Assembly: GCA_009911035.1 (NCBI GenBank)
Contig: QXWO01000001.1
Location: 1-64,000 of the forward strand
Reading direction: 5' to 3'
DNA: 64,000 bases
Origin: Lachnospiraceae bacterium
GTDB taxonomy: Bacteria > Bacillota > Clostridia > Lachnospirales > Lachnospiraceae
The notes under the pieces: model-generated
The model's database searches: none
Seen by the model: the letters and a program-made list of their open reading frames with translations, nothing else
Told to the model about the DNA's origin: nothing
Position numbers and translations under genes: made by a program
Part shown: one piece after another, positions 25,715 to 35,176 of the stretch
Layout of the letters: each line of letters begins with the position of its first letter
Position numbering within the stretch: position 1 is the stretch's first letter

Positions 25715-26512
25715 ATGATAAAATTGATTGCATCCGATGTGGACGGGACACTGATTCAGGATTCCACACCGGATCTATACCCGGAGATGGTCGAAACCAT
25801 CAGAAGCCTTAAGGAAAAAGGGATCCTTTTTTGTGCCGCCAGCGGCAGACAGTACCAGAGCCTTCGGAACGTATTTCGGGAGGTGGCGGATGAAATCGCT
25901 TATATTGCGGAAAACGGCGCCCATATCTGCTACAGAAACAAAGCTATTTCCGTAACCTTCATGAAACGGGAATACGTGGAAGGAATCATGGCAATGCTGC
26001 GGCCGTATTACGGGGAATGCGAGACGGTGGTCTCCACCCCGGCGGGCAGTCTTGTGGAGAGCAGGAATAAGGAGTTTATTGACCTGCTCACCTATGGCTA
26101 TCACAACAGCTTCCGGCTGGTGGAGGATGTGCTGAAGGAGGATGCCCAAATCATTAAGATCGCCGTATACCGTAAGGAAAGTATCCGCAGTCTGGGGGAG
26201 GGCAGATTTATCCCTGCATGGTCAGATAAAGTCAAAGCCTGTATGGCAGGGGAAGAATGGGTGGACTTTATGGACATGTCGGTAGATAAGGGAAAAGGAC
26301 TTAGGATCCTGGAAGAATATATGGGAATAGATTCTTCCCAGGCAATGGCTTTTGGCGACAATGACAATGATATTGGCCTGCTTTTGGCAGCCGGGGAAAG
26401 CTATGCTGTGGAAACTGCCCCGGAGGAAGTGAAGAGATCGGCGGGAAATAGTTGCCCCGGATGGAAGGATAAGGGCGTTTATCAAATAATTAAATCAAAA
26501 ATTTTATCCTAA
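25715..26512 (+). CDS. Cof-type HAD hydrolase
   Basis: A 265-residue haloacid dehalogenase-superfamily phosphatase of the Cof (type IIB) group. Motif I is DVDGTLI at 8-14, motif II AASGRQ near 43, motif III a Lys near 190, and motif IV GDNDNDIGLL near 213. Cof-type enzymes remove phosphate from sugar phosphates or flavin nucleotides; the substrate cannot be told. AGGAGTTGTAAGG precedes the ATG, two bases after the maf stop. It closes the pheA-to-HAD gene run. Confidence 0.9.
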   Translation: MIKLIASDVDGTLIQDSTPDLYPEMVETIRSLKEKGILFCAASGRQYQSLRNVFREVADEIAYIAENGAHICYRNKAISVTFMKREYVEGIMAMLRPYYGECETVVSTPAGSLVESRNKEFIDLLTYGYHNSFRLVEDVLKEDAQIIKIAVYRKESIRSLGEGRFIPAWSDKVKACMAGEEWVDFMDMSVDKGKGLRILEEYMGIDSSQAMAFGDNDNDIGLLLAAGESYAVETAPEEVKRSAGNSCPGWKDKGVYQIIKSKILS

Positions 26513-26515
26513 GTA

Positions 26516-26544
26516 TTGACTTAAAGGGCACTATTTTGCATAAT
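26516..26544 (+). promoter_or_regulatory. Promoter of the small acidic protein gene
   Basis: TTGACT (26516-26521) and CATAAT (26539-26544), 17 bp apart, end 64 bp before the next start codon. Confidence 0.6.
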
Positions 26545-26608
26545 AATATTGTCAGTCGGACAGCAATTTCATTGCTGTCGGCAAGATATTTTACGGGAGG
26601 ATTAAAGT

Positions 26609-26872
26609 ATGCATGAATTTGACGATGCAGTATTACAGTGCTTTTTAAAGAATCAGGGACAACTGTTCCCAGAGAATGTAGCATCCAATCTGGAGGAGGC
26701 GGAAGCTTTTTTAGAGGAATGTCTTGCTGTGGTAGTAGATTCTATTGAAGACGTATGGAAGTTCTTTGAGGAGGAAGGCATTGACGTGGAGAATGCCCAG
26801 GGGGATGAAATTCTTGAAGCCGACGAAGTGTTTGATATCGGAGACGGAAGATACCTGATCGTAGAAGGGTGA
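26609..26872 (+). CDS. Small acidic clostridial protein, unknown
   Basis: An 87-residue, strongly acidic protein (FDDAVLQCFLKNQGQLFPEN, a long helix, then EVFDIGDGRYLIVEG). I recognise it as a type of small protein common in Lachnospiraceae, sometimes labelled glyoxalase in databases from memory, but no glyoxalase metal site is present, so that label should not be trusted. ACGGGAGGATTAAAGT precedes the ATG, and it has its own promoter and terminator, so it is a real single-gene unit. Confidence 0.75.
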   Translation: MHEFDDAVLQCFLKNQGQLFPENVASNLEEAEAFLEECLAVVVDSIEDVWKFFEEEGIDVENAQGDEILEADEVFDIGDGRYLIVEG

Positions 26873-26913
26873 TTTGAAAGGTTAAGCTGAATGAAAAAGG
26901 GGAAAAATGAAAG

Positions 26914-26955
26914 AACCTTCAGGGCAGTGTCATAAACTGGTTTGGAGGTTTTTTT
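26914..26955 (+). terminator. Rho-independent terminator
   Basis: AACCTTCA (26914-26921) pairs with TGGAGGTT (26943-26950), with an inner CAGT/ACTG stem, and is followed by TTTTT. Confidence 0.7.
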
Positions 26956-27045
26956 ATTTCTTCGGCCAGCGGACCTCATTAAGGTATTTTACTTTTGGAA
27001 AAAATAGGGTATACTATTTGAAAATGATACAGGAAGGAAGAAAGA

Positions 27046-29976
27046 ATGGAACGGCAGATTGAAAATTTGAATGCATACGAGATAATTGAAAAGAGGAAGA
27101 TCAGCGATTTGAATTCAGACGGTTATATTCTAAAGCACAAAAAAACAGGCGCTTATATAACCCTTTTATTAAATGATGACGAAAACAAGGTGTTTTATAT
27201 CGGATTCCGTACGCCCCCGGCGGACAGCACGGGGGTTGCCCATATTCTGGAACATTCCGTTTTGTGCGGCTCCCGGAACTTTCCGGTGAAAGACCCTTTT
27301 ATTGAACTGGCGAAAGGCTCCCTTAACACCTTTTTAAATGCCATGACCTATCCGGACAAGACGATTTATCCGGTGGCAAGCTGTAACGACAAGGATTTTA
27401 AAAATCTGGTACATGTGTATCTGGATGCAGTTTTTTATCCCAATATTTATAAAGAAGAAAAGATATTCCGGCAGGAAGGCTGGCATTATGAGATGGACAG
27501 CCCGGAGGATGAGCTTGCCATCAACGGCGTTGTGTACAATGAGATGAAGGGGGCGTTTTCTTCCCCGGACGATGTGGTGGAGAGGGAAATCATGAACTCT
27601 CTTTACCCGGACATTACTTATGGGATGGAGTCAGGAGGGGACCCGGAAGTGATTCCTGCGCTTACTTATGAAGAATTTCTGGCTTTCCACCAGAAATACT
27701 ATCACCCTTCTAACAGTTTTATTTATCTATACGGAAACCTTGATGCGGCGGAATACCTTATTTTTCTGGATGAAAAGTATTTGTCGGACTTTGATTTCCT
27801 TGCAGTGGACTCTGAAATCGGCCTGCAAAAGCCTTTTGAAGGGTGCAGGGAGCTGACTAGGGAATACCCTGTGATGGAGGATGAAGATACGGCTGAAAGC
27901 ACATACCTTGCCTACAACGTTTCCATGGGCACCTGTCTGGATAAAAAGCTTTATGTTGCCATGAACGTGCTGGATTATGTGCTTTGTTCCGCTCCCGGGG
28001 CAGTGATAAAGCAGGCCCTGATTGACAGAGGAATCGGAAAGGATGTATACAGCACTGCGGAGAATGGCATTTACCAGCCCTATTTTTCCGTGATAGCAAA
28101 AAATACAGAAGAAGCCCGGAAAGAAGAATTTGTATCGGTGATTGAAGATACTCTTAAGGAAGAGGTTCAAAAGGGGCTGGATAAAAAGGCTCTTGCGGCG
28201 GCAATCAATTATTTTGAATTCAGATACCGGGAAGCGGATTTCGGTTCTTATCCGAGAGGGCTGATGCTGGGGCTCCAGGCGCTGGACAGCTGGCTCTATG
28301 ACCGGAAAGCGCCATTTATGCATATAGAAGCAAACCAGACCTTTGAAGAATTGAAAAAGTCGGTGGAAGAAGGATATTTTGAAGGGCTGATAAAGAAATA
28401 CCTGCTAGAAAACCCCCACAAGACAATTCTCACGGTGAAACCTGTACAGGGGCTTACCACAAGAAAAGATAAGGAACTGCAGGATAAATTACAGCAGTAT
28501 AAAAATGCGCTTTCCATGGAAGAAAGACAGAAAATCGTCAATGAGACGAAAGCTCTTCACGCATATCAGGAAGAACCAAGCAACTCGGAGGCTTTAAAGA
28601 CTATCCCGCTGCTTACAAGGGAGGATATGAAGAAGGAAGCGGCAGGGTATATAAATGAGGTGCGCCATGCGGAAGATACCACGGTTTTGTTCCACAACAT
28701 ATTTACCAACGGTATCGGCTACTTAAATCTGCTGTTTGATTTAAAGAAGGTGCCGGGGGAGCTGTTCCCTTATGTGGGAATCCTAAAGACGGCTCTGATG
28801 ATGGTTGACACGGAACATTTCAGTTATGGGGAGCTGTTCAATGAGGTGAACATCCATACCGGAGGCATCAAAGTGAATGTGGCCACCTATACGAATGCTG
28901 AAAATATGAAAGATTATAAGGTGACACTGGAGATACGTGCCAAAGCCCTCTATGAAAAGCGGGATAAAGCCATGGAATTAATGAAGGAAATCCTGCTTAC
29001 TTCCCGGTTTGAAGATACCAGGAGGCTGTATGAGATCATAGCGGAGGCGAAATCCAGAATGCAGGCCGCCCTCACGGGAGCGGCCCACAGTGTGGCAATG
29101 ATCAGGGCCCTTTCCTACTTCTCGCCTACAGCCGCCATATCCGGGCAGATAAGCGGCATTCCCCAGTACAGGCTTCTGGAAGATCTGGAAAAGAATTTTG
29201 ACCAGAGAAAAGAAGAACTGGTGAAGAAATTAAAGGAGCTGACCCGCTATATATTCAGAAAAGAAAATCTGATGGTGGACTATACGGCAGACAGTGAAGG
29301 ATATCCGGGTCTGGAACAGGCGGTTATAGATCTGAAGAAAGATTTGTATGACGGTGAAATACCGGCATGTGCCCCTTTCAAGCCGGAATTTGTAAAGAAA
29401 AATGAAGCTTTCATGACTGCCGGACAGGTACAGTATGTCTGCCGGGCAGGAAACTTTACCAGTAAAGGACTGCCCTATACAGGAGCCCTCAAGGTCTTGA
29501 AGGTGATGATGGGATATGATTATCTCTGGAGTCAGGTCAGGGTAAAAGGCGGGGCCTACGGATGCATGTGCGGCTTTTATAAAAACGGTGACGGATACTT
29601 TGCGTCTTACCGGGATCCCAACCTTGATAAGACGATTCAGGTTTATGAACAGGCAGCGGACTATATAAAGACAGCAGAGCTGGACGAGAGGACAGTTACC
29701 CAGTTTATCATCGGTGCAGTCAGCGAGCTGGATACGCCCATGACTCCTTCAACCAGAGGAAATTATTCCCTGGGAGGTTATATGACGGGGCTGTCCATGG
29801 AGAAAGTCCAAAAGGAAAGAGATGAACTCCTGGCCGTCAGCGCCGAAACCATAAGAGGTCTCTCCCAGTATGTAAAAGCCTTTATGGAGGAGGATTTCCT
29901 GTGCGTGGTAGGAAACGGGGAGAAGATCAGGGAAAACAAAGATTTATTTTTAAATGTGGACCAGTTATTTCATTGA
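27046..29976 (+). CDS. M16C metallopeptidase (presequence-protease type)
   Basis: A 976-residue zinc peptidase of the insulinase superfamily, subfamily M16C (Cym1/PreP-like), which degrades peptides inside a closed two-half chamber. The inverted zinc motif H66-ILE-H70 is followed by VLCGS, and VVYNEMKGAFS further on supplies the distal Glu. The second half is the usual inactive repeat with R-x-K-G-G-A-Y-G (VRVKGGAYG) near 835. No signal peptide is seen, so it works in the cytoplasm. Length fits the family. TATACT at 27011-27016 may be its -10 box. It stands as a single gene. Confidence 0.95.
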   Translation: MERQIENLNAYEIIEKRKISDLNSDGYILKHKKTGAYITLLLNDDENKVFYIGFRTPPADSTGVAHILEHSVLCGSRNFPVKDPFIELAKGSLNTFLNAMTYPDKTIYPVASCNDKDFKNLVHVYLDAVFYPNIYKEEKIFRQEGWHYEMDSPEDELAINGVVYNEMKGAFSSPDDVVEREIMNSLYPDITYGMESGGDPEVIPALTYEEFLAFHQKYYHPSNSFIYLYGNLDAAEYLIFLDEKYLSDFDFLAVDSEIGLQKPFEGCRELTREYPVMEDEDTAESTYLAYNVSMGTCLDKKLYVAMNVLDYVLCSAPGAVIKQALIDRGIGKDVYSTAENGIYQPYFSVIAKNTEEARKEEFVSVIEDTLKEEVQKGLDKKALAAAINYFEFRYREADFGSYPRGLMLGLQALDSWLYDRKAPFMHIEANQTFEELKKSVEEGYFEGLIKKYLLENPHKTILTVKPVQGLTTRKDKELQDKLQQYKNALSMEERQKIVNETKALHAYQEEPSNSEALKTIPLLTREDMKKEAAGYINEVRHAEDTTVLFHNIFTNGIGYLNLLFDLKKVPGELFPYVGILKTALMMVDTEHFSYGELFNEVNIHTGGIKVNVATYTNAENMKDYKVTLEIRAKALYEKRDKAMELMKEILLTSRFEDTRRLYEIIAEAKSRMQAALTGAAHSVAMIRALSYFSPTAAISGQISGIPQYRLLEDLEKNFDQRKEELVKKLKELTRYIFRKENLMVDYTADSEGYPGLEQAVIDLKKDLYDGEIPACAPFKPEFVKKNEAFMTAGQVQYVCRAGNFTSKGLPYTGALKVLKVMMGYDYLWSQVRVKGGAYGCMCGFYKNGDGYFASYRDPNLDKTIQVYEQAADYIKTAELDERTVTQFIIGAVSELDTPMTPSTRGNYSLGGYMTGLSMEKVQKERDELLAVSAETIRGLSQYVKAFMEEDFLCVVGNGEKIRENKDLFLNVDQLFH

Positions 29977-30090
29977 CCAGCCATAAAAACGGCTTTATCA
30001 TCCGTATCTATAGCAGAACGATCCCTCAGGGATGGACGTAGCGGAAAACAAAGTTGTTTTCGATATAATAATTTACAGGGAGGAACTGCT

Positions 30091-31101
30091 ATGAGAAAAA
30101 TGGTAGAAATCACAGGGATGCTGGTTCTTGCTGCGGGACTTTTGGTTACCGGATGCGGCAGTGCGTCAGATAACAGCGCTTCTGCAAAGGCCGCAGTGGA
30201 GGAAATTGCCTATGCCGAGGAAGCCGGGATAACAGATACGGCGGCAGGGGGAGCTGCGGCCGATATGGGAAGCAATCCGGAAATGAAGGCGCTGGACCAG
30301 GAGAGTGACTGGGGCGGGGCTGCCGCTGTGGAACGGAAGCTGATAAGGAACGTAAGCCTGGAAGTGGAAACGGAAACTTTCGATGAACTGCTCCTTGCCG
30401 TGAAGGAGCGGACTGCCCAGAACGGCGGTTATATAGAGGACAGCTATACCTATAATGGAAGCAGTTATTATGGGGACCACAGGAAAAGTGCGGATCTGAC
30501 CATCCGGATTCCTTCCGGGCGGCTGGACGAATTCCTATCCTCTGTATCGGAAGTTTCCAATGTGATTAGTAGAAATGAAAATGTAACTGATGTTACGTTA
30601 CAGTATGTGGACATGGAAAGCCGCAAGAAGGCGCTGGATTCGGAACACGAAAGGCTGCTGGAGCTTCTTGCAAAAGCAGAAAGCGTGGAAGACATTATCA
30701 GCATAGAAAGCAGGCTTTCCGAGGTACGCTACCAGATGGAGAGTATGGAGTCCCAGCTCCGGGCGCTTGAAAACCAGGTATCCTACAGTACTGTGACTTT
30801 ACATATTAATGAAGTGACAAAGCTGACCCCTGTGAAGGAACAGAATGTGGGAGAGAGGATCGTATCAGGATTTTTAGGCAGCCTTTCCAATATCGGAAAC
30901 GGACTTGTCGGTTTCGGCATCGGCTTTATGATCAACGTTCCCTATCTGGTCTTTGGGGCGGCAGTGCTGCTGATTCTATATGCGGCCGCAAAAATAATTT
31001 CCGGGAAGATAAAAAAGCGGCAGGAAAAAAGAGCGGATACGCAGACAGATAAAGATTCAGAAACAAATAAAGATTCAGAGACAGAAAAGAAGAAAGAGTA
31101 A
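30091..31101 (+). CDS. DUF4349 lipoprotein
   Basis: A 336-residue lipoprotein: lipobox LVTGC with Cys22, an Ala/Glu-rich linker, then a DUF4349 domain starting KLIRNVSLEVETETFDELL, a coiled coil near 175-230 (ESRLSEVRYQMESMESQLRA) and a membrane helix near 270-300, ending in a charged Lys/Glu/Asp tail. The double attachment (lipid plus helix) is normal for the family. Function is unknown; the coiled coil suggests oligomerisation. GGGAGG precedes the ATG. era follows 46 bp after the stop. Confidence 0.85.
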   Translation: MRKMVEITGMLVLAAGLLVTGCGSASDNSASAKAAVEEIAYAEEAGITDTAAGGAAADMGSNPEMKALDQESDWGGAAAVERKLIRNVSLEVETETFDELLLAVKERTAQNGGYIEDSYTYNGSSYYGDHRKSADLTIRIPSGRLDEFLSSVSEVSNVISRNENVTDVTLQYVDMESRKKALDSEHERLLELLAKAESVEDIISIESRLSEVRYQMESMESQLRALENQVSYSTVTLHINEVTKLTPVKEQNVGERIVSGFLGSLSNIGNGLVGFGIGFMINVPYLVFGAAVLLILYAAAKIISGKIKKRQEKRADTQTDKDSETNKDSETEKKKE

Positions 31102-31146
31102 AAGGAACAGACATGCGCAGCGAAAGGCGCAGAAATGAGGTAAATT

Positions 31147-32049
31147 ATGAGTGACCAGAATAAATCCGGTTTTGCGGCGCTGATTGGGCGGCCTAATGTA
31201 GGAAAATCCACACTGATGAACTGTCTGATTGGACAGAAAATAGCAATTACGTCAAATAAACCCCAGACCACAAGGAACCGGATACAGACGGTGTATACGT
31301 CAGCCGAAGGGCAGATAGTGTTTGTGGATACTCCGGGCATACACAAATCAAGGAACCGTCTGGGGGACTATATGGTAAGGGTAGCCAGCAGGAGCCTTAG
31401 GGAGGTGGATGTGATTCTTTATCTGGTGGAGCCCTCCACCTATATTGGCGCGGGGGAGAGGCAGATCATGGAAGAACTGCAAAAAATTGACACCCCCGTG
31501 ATACTGGTCATCAATAAAATCGATACGGTAAAAAAAGAAGAACTGCTGGCTCTGATCGACCTGTACAGGAAGCAGATGGACTTTGCTGAAATCGTTCCGG
31601 TATCGGCCTTAAAGGATGACAACACAAAAGAACTGATTAAGTGCATCATGAATTATCTTCCTTACGGGCCGGCTTTTTATGATGAAGATACCGTAACCGA
31701 CCAGCCCCAGCGCCAGATCGCGGCGGAACTTATCAGGGAGAAAGCTTTAAGATGCCTTAACGAGGAGATTCCCCATGGTATTGCAGTTACCATAGAAACA
31801 ATGAAATGGCGCAAAAAAATCGTTGATATAGAGGCAACCATTATCTGCGAAAAGGAATCCCACAAGGGGATCATCATAGGAAAACAGGGAGCAATGCTTA
31901 AGAAAATCGGTTCTGATGCCAGAAGGGATATTGAAGAAATGCTGGAGAGTAAAGTGAATCTCCAGTTGTGGGTAAAGGTGAAAAAAGACTGGAGGGACAG
32001 TGACTTTTTACTCAAAAATTTTGGTTACAATCAGAAGGACTGCGAATAG
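31147..32049 (+). CDS. era: GTPase Era
   Basis: A 300-residue GTPase needed for 16S rRNA maturation and 30S assembly. G1 GRPNVGKST is near 14-22, G3 DTPG near 62-65, G4 NKID near 120-123, and the C-terminal KH domain holds GIIIGKQGAMLKKIG near 238-252, the RNA-binding loop. ATGAGG TAAATT precedes the ATG. It is followed by the yqzL-like ORF and recO, the standard Bacillota order. Confidence 0.97.
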   Translation: MSDQNKSGFAALIGRPNVGKSTLMNCLIGQKIAITSNKPQTTRNRIQTVYTSAEGQIVFVDTPGIHKSRNRLGDYMVRVASRSLREVDVILYLVEPSTYIGAGERQIMEELQKIDTPVILVINKIDTVKKEELLALIDLYRKQMDFAEIVPVSALKDDNTKELIKCIMNYLPYGPAFYDEDTVTDQPQRQIAAELIREKALRCLNEEIPHGIAVTIETMKWRKKIVDIEATIICEKESHKGIIIGKQGAMLKKIGSDARRDIEEMLESKVNLQLWVKVKKDWRDSDFLLKNFGYNQKDCE

Positions 32050-32067
32050 AAAAAAGAAAAAGGTAAA

Positions 32068-32136
32068 CCCTAATATCATAGATTGTAAATCATAGATGAT
32101 TATGATCATAGAGTTTTGTACTTTTTGATATTAGGG
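32068..32136 (+). other. Long-range hairpin between era and recO
   Basis: CCCTAATATCA (32068-32078) pairs perfectly with TGATATTAGGG (32126-32136) around a 47-nt AT-rich loop that itself repeats ATCATAGAT. There is no T run after it. It lies just before the ribosome binding site of the yqzL-like ORF. Confidence 0.45.
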
Positions 32137-32144
32137 GGCACAGG

Positions 32145-32321
32145 ATGAGAGTAATAAATTACTGGGAACAATTTTTAAGTACGGGAAAGATTGACGATTA
32201 TCTGGCCTACCGGGAAGAACATGTGCCGGAGCCGGAAAAAGGTGAGGGAGCCGGTCAGCGTGCAGGAACAGGTCAGTGTTACAGGGATGATTTTAAAAAC
32301 GGAACCCGTCGGGGAATATGA
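32145..32321 (+). CDS. YqzL-like small protein
   Basis: A 58-residue ORF starting MRVINYWEQFLSTGKIDDYL. The W-x2-F-x2-T-G-x-I-D-x-Y-L pattern matches the YqzL family, which lies between era and recO in Bacilli and Clostridia. GGGGGCACAGG precedes the ATG. After the family core (about residue 25) the frame continues into Gly/Glu-rich sequence that overlaps the 5' part of recO in another frame, so the C-terminal half may be unconstrained. Function is unknown. Position and motif together make the call fairly safe. Confidence 0.7.
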   Translation: MRVINYWEQFLSTGKIDDYLAYREEHVPEPEKGEGAGQRAGTGQCYRDDFKNGTRRGI

Positions 32322-32925
32322 CAGACGGGTGGTAATACTTACAAGGGAGCGGGGAAAGATAGCAGCTTTTGCCAGAGGAGCCAGGAAGCAGGGCAGCAGG
32401 CTGTTAGCGTCCACCAATCCCTTTTGCTTTGGAAATTTCAGGCTCTTTGCAGGAAGAAGCGCATACACTGTGGTGGAAGCGTCCATCAGCAATTATTTTG
32501 AAGGCTTAAGGGAAGATTTTACGGCAGCCTGCTATGGAATGTACTTTCTGGAAGTCATGGATTACTATACCAGGGAAAACAATGATGAGAAGGAAATGCT
32601 TAAACTTTTGTACCAGTCCCTTAGGGCGCTGCTACACCAGGGACTTTCCAACAGACTGGTCAGATACATATTTGAAATAAAAGCGCTGGCCTTAAATGGT
32701 GAATATCCGGGCATACCAAAGGACGGGCAGCTATATGACGAATCTACCGTCTACGCGGTGAATTACATCGTAAATGCAGGGGTGGAAAAACTGTATACTT
32801 TTACCGTGACGGACAAGATTCTCGGGGAACTTGCGGGGATTGCAGACGGTTACAGGGTGCGGTTTATGGACCGGAAAATGAAGAGTCTTGAAATCTTATA
32901 CGAAATGAATGAAATTCCATGTTGA
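32221..32925 (+). CDS. recO: DNA repair protein RecO
   Basis: A 234-residue recombination mediator that helps load RecA on SSB-coated single strands within the RecFOR pathway. The OB-fold N-terminal part contains VSVTGMILKTEPVGEYDRRV and GARKQGSRLLASTNPF; the helical C-terminal part follows. The start is uncertain: ATG 32221 is shown, but GTG 32260, nine bases after GAGGGAG, would give 221 residues and begin nearer the family's usual start. The family's C-terminal zinc cysteines are not seen. It overlaps the yqzL-like ORF. Confidence 0.9.
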   Translation: MCRSRKKVREPVSVQEQVSVTGMILKTEPVGEYDRRVVILTRERGKIAAFARGARKQGSRLLASTNPFCFGNFRLFAGRSAYTVVEASISNYFEGLREDFTAACYGMYFLEVMDYYTRENNDEKEMLKLLYQSLRALLHQGLSNRLVRYIFEIKALALNGEYPGIPKDGQLYDESTVYAVNYIVNAGVEKLYTFTVTDKILGELAGIADGYRVRFMDRKMKSLEILYEMNEIPC

Positions 32926-32992
32926 AAAACAGGAATAAGTCATATATAATGTTATGAGATAATTTGAAGAAACATCCATTATCCTTATGTTA

Positions 32993-33028
32993 AACAGATG
33001 CTGCCATGCTTTGCGGGACAGCTTATTG
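32993..33028 (-). repeat. Dispersed palindromic repeat, AAGCTGTC type
   Basis: On the minus strand AAGCTGTCCCGCAAAGCATG, then a GGCAG arm and a TCTGTT end. It ends 17 bp before the start of the following lipoprotein gene. Confidence 0.6.
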
Positions 33029-33045
33029 AAAAAATGAGGGGTGCA

Positions 33046-33687
33046 ATGAAAAACAGTTTAAATTTCTTATGCAAATTTATGGTAAACGGGATTATCCTTG
33101 GCGGTATGCTGGGGCTGGTTTCCTGCGCAGGAAGCGGGGAGAGCAGTGTCACGACCCTTTCCCTTTTGAAGGACGGGAGCGTCCGGTCAGAGATCAGGGA
33201 GAATTTCGGGGAAAGCTACTATGATTCTACGGAACTTCAAAATACAATTCTTTCCCAGACAGCAGATTATAACAGGGAAGCCGGCAGCAGCAAGATTACG
33301 GTGGAGAAGGTGGAAGCGAGAGATGATATAGCTGTGGTAAAGATGATCTATGAAAAGCCGGAGGATTATGCCAGCTTTAACCGGAGCATTCTTTTTGTGG
33401 GGACCGCAAAAGAAGCAAAAGAGGCGGGATATCAGCTTGATTTGGTGTTAAGCGGCACAAAGGATGCCAATGAAACCATTGGAATGTCAGATATGCTGGC
33501 AATGGAGGGGGAGAAGCTCCTTATCACGGACGTGAAGGATCTGATCGTGCTAAACGGAAAAGCCCTTTACACCAGCGACAATGTGACGGTTTCGGATAAT
33601 GGAAAAGAGATACAGATCTCCCTTTCCGGGGAAGAGGGCAAAGAAGCCGGAGATAAAAAGGCCCTGGCCTATGTTGTTTTTGAATAA
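33046..33687 (+). CDS. Putative lipoprotein, unknown
   Basis: A 213-residue protein with a lipoprotein signal: hydrophobic stretch then LGLVSC, with Cys27 as the lipid-bearing residue. The mature part is hydrophilic, with strands (KITVEKVEARDDIAVVKMIY) and a basic/acidic mix. I do not recognise the family. The start at 33046 follows GAGGGGTGCA; the frame upstream runs into the dispersed repeat. It lies between recO and glyS without a visible terminator. A cell-surface role is inferred from the lipobox only. Confidence 0.7.
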   Translation: MKNSLNFLCKFMVNGIILGGMLGLVSCAGSGESSVTTLSLLKDGSVRSEIRENFGESYYDSTELQNTILSQTADYNREAGSSKITVEKVEARDDIAVVKMIYEKPEDYASFNRSILFVGTAKEAKEAGYQLDLVLSGTKDANETIGMSDMLAMEGEKLLITDVKDLIVLNGKALYTSDNVTVSDNGKEIQISLSGEEGKEAGDKKALAYVVFE

Positions 33688-33729
33688 ATAATTAATATTT
33701 AAATATTTTACGAAAGGTATGTGTGTTAT

Positions 33730-35118
33730 ATGGAAAAATCAATGGAAAAAATTGTTGCTCTGGCGAAAGCGAGGGGATTTGTATATCCCGGATCTGAAAT
33801 CTACGGCGGACTTGCCAATACATGGGATTACGGCAATCTGGGCGTGGAACTTAAGAACAACGTGAAAAAAGCCTGGTGGCAGAAATTTATCATGGAGAAT
33901 CCCTATAATGTGGGAGTTGACTGCGCGATTCTGATGAATCCCCAGACATGGGTGGCGTCAGGGCACTTAGGCAGCTTTTCCGATCCGCTGATGGACTGTA
34001 AAGAATGCCACGAACGTTTCCGGGCGGATAAGATCATAGAAGACTATGCCGCTGAAAACCAGGTTGAACTGGATGGGTCTGTGGACGGCTGGAACCAGGA
34101 AAAGATGAAAAATTTCATTGAGGAACATCATATACCCTGCCCTACCTGCGGCAAACATAACTTTACCGACATCCGCCAGTTTAACTTAATGTTCAAGACA
34201 TTCCAGGGCGTTACGGAGGATGCGAAAAATACCGTATACTTAAGGCCGGAAACTGCCCAGGGCATTTTCGTTAATTTCAAGAATGTGCAGAGAACATCCC
34301 GCAAGAAGATTCCCTTTGGAATTGGCCAGATCGGGAAATCTTTCCGGAACGAGATAACTCCTGGTAACTTTACTTTCAGGACTAGGGAGTTTGAACAGAT
34401 GGAACTGGAATTTTTCTGCGAGCCGGATACGGATCTTGAATGGTTTGCCTACTGGAAGCAGTTCTGTATCGACTGGCTGAAAAACCTTGGCATGAAAGAG
34501 GAGGAGATGCGGGTCCGTGACCACGACAAGGAAGAATTGTCCTTCTATTCCAAGGCGACTACGGACATTGAGTTCTTATTCCCCTTTGGGTGGGGAGAAC
34601 TGTGGGGAATTGCGGATAGAACCGACTATGACCTGACCCAGCACCAGAATACCTCCGGGGAAGATTTAAGCTATTTTGACGACCAGAAAAATATAAGATA
34701 TGTACCCTATGTCATTGAGCCTTCTTTGGGGGCTGACCGCGTGGTGCTTGCTTTCCTGTGTGCGGCTTATGACGAGGAAGAAATCGGTGAGGGAGATGTG
34801 CGTACCGTGCTTCATTTCCATCCCGCATTAGCGCCTGTGAAGATTGGCGTGCTTCCCTTATCCAAGAAACTGTGCGAAGGGGCAGAGAAGATTTTCACCC
34901 AGCTTTCAAAGAAATATAACTGTGAATTTGACGACAGGGGAAATATAGGAAAAAGATACCGCCGTCAGGACGAAATCGGAACGCCTTTCTGCGTAACCTA
35001 TGACTTTGAATCAGAGACAGACGGATGTGTTACCGTCCGGTTCAGGGACTCCATGGAGCAGGAGCGGGTTGCAATCACGGATCTGGACGCTTACTTTGCA
35101 GAAAAGCTGGCATATTAA
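33730..35118 (+). CDS. glyS: Glycyl-tRNA synthetase
   Basis: A 462-residue class II synthetase of the homodimeric (alpha2, GlyQS) type that charges tRNA-Gly. [20 protein letters not shown] opens the catalytic core, [15 protein letters not shown] and [20 protein letters not shown] carry motif 2, and [10 protein letters not shown] motif 3. The C-terminal anticodon-binding domain follows from about residue 360. ATG 33730 is preferred to GTG 33721, which is three bases from AAAGG; the true start may be either. alaS lies 58 bp downstream. Confidence 0.96.
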   Translation: MEKSMEKIVALAKARGFVYPGSEIYGGLANTWDYGNLGVELKNNVKKAWWQKFIMENPYNVGVDCAILMNPQTWVASGHLGSFSDPLMDCKECHERFRADKIIEDYAAENQVELDGSVDGWNQEKMKNFIEEHHIPCPTCGKHNFTDIRQFNLMFKTFQGVTEDAKNTVYLRPETAQGIFVNFKNVQRTSRKKIPFGIGQIGKSFRNEITPGNFTFRTREFEQMELEFFCEPDTDLEWFAYWKQFCIDWLKNLGMKEEEMRVRDHDKEELSFYSKATTDIEFLFPFGWGELWGIADRTDYDLTQHQNTSGEDLSYFDDQKNIRYVPYVIEPSLGADRVVLAFLCAAYDEEEIGEGDVRTVLHFHPALAPVKIGVLPLSKKLCEGAEKIFTQLSKKYNCEFDDRGNIGKRYRRQDEIGTPFCVTYDFESETDGCVTVRFRDSMEQERVAITDLDAYFAEKLAY

Positions 35119-35176
35119 AGAAGCATTGGCACTTAAATTACTGGCCCGGGGAATCCGGGCGGGAAAGGGTAAATAG

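Noticed and set aside
33688-33729. T-box leader before glyS
   Set aside because: The gap is about 40 bp and lacks the T-box and specifier stem; the same holds for alaS and pheA.
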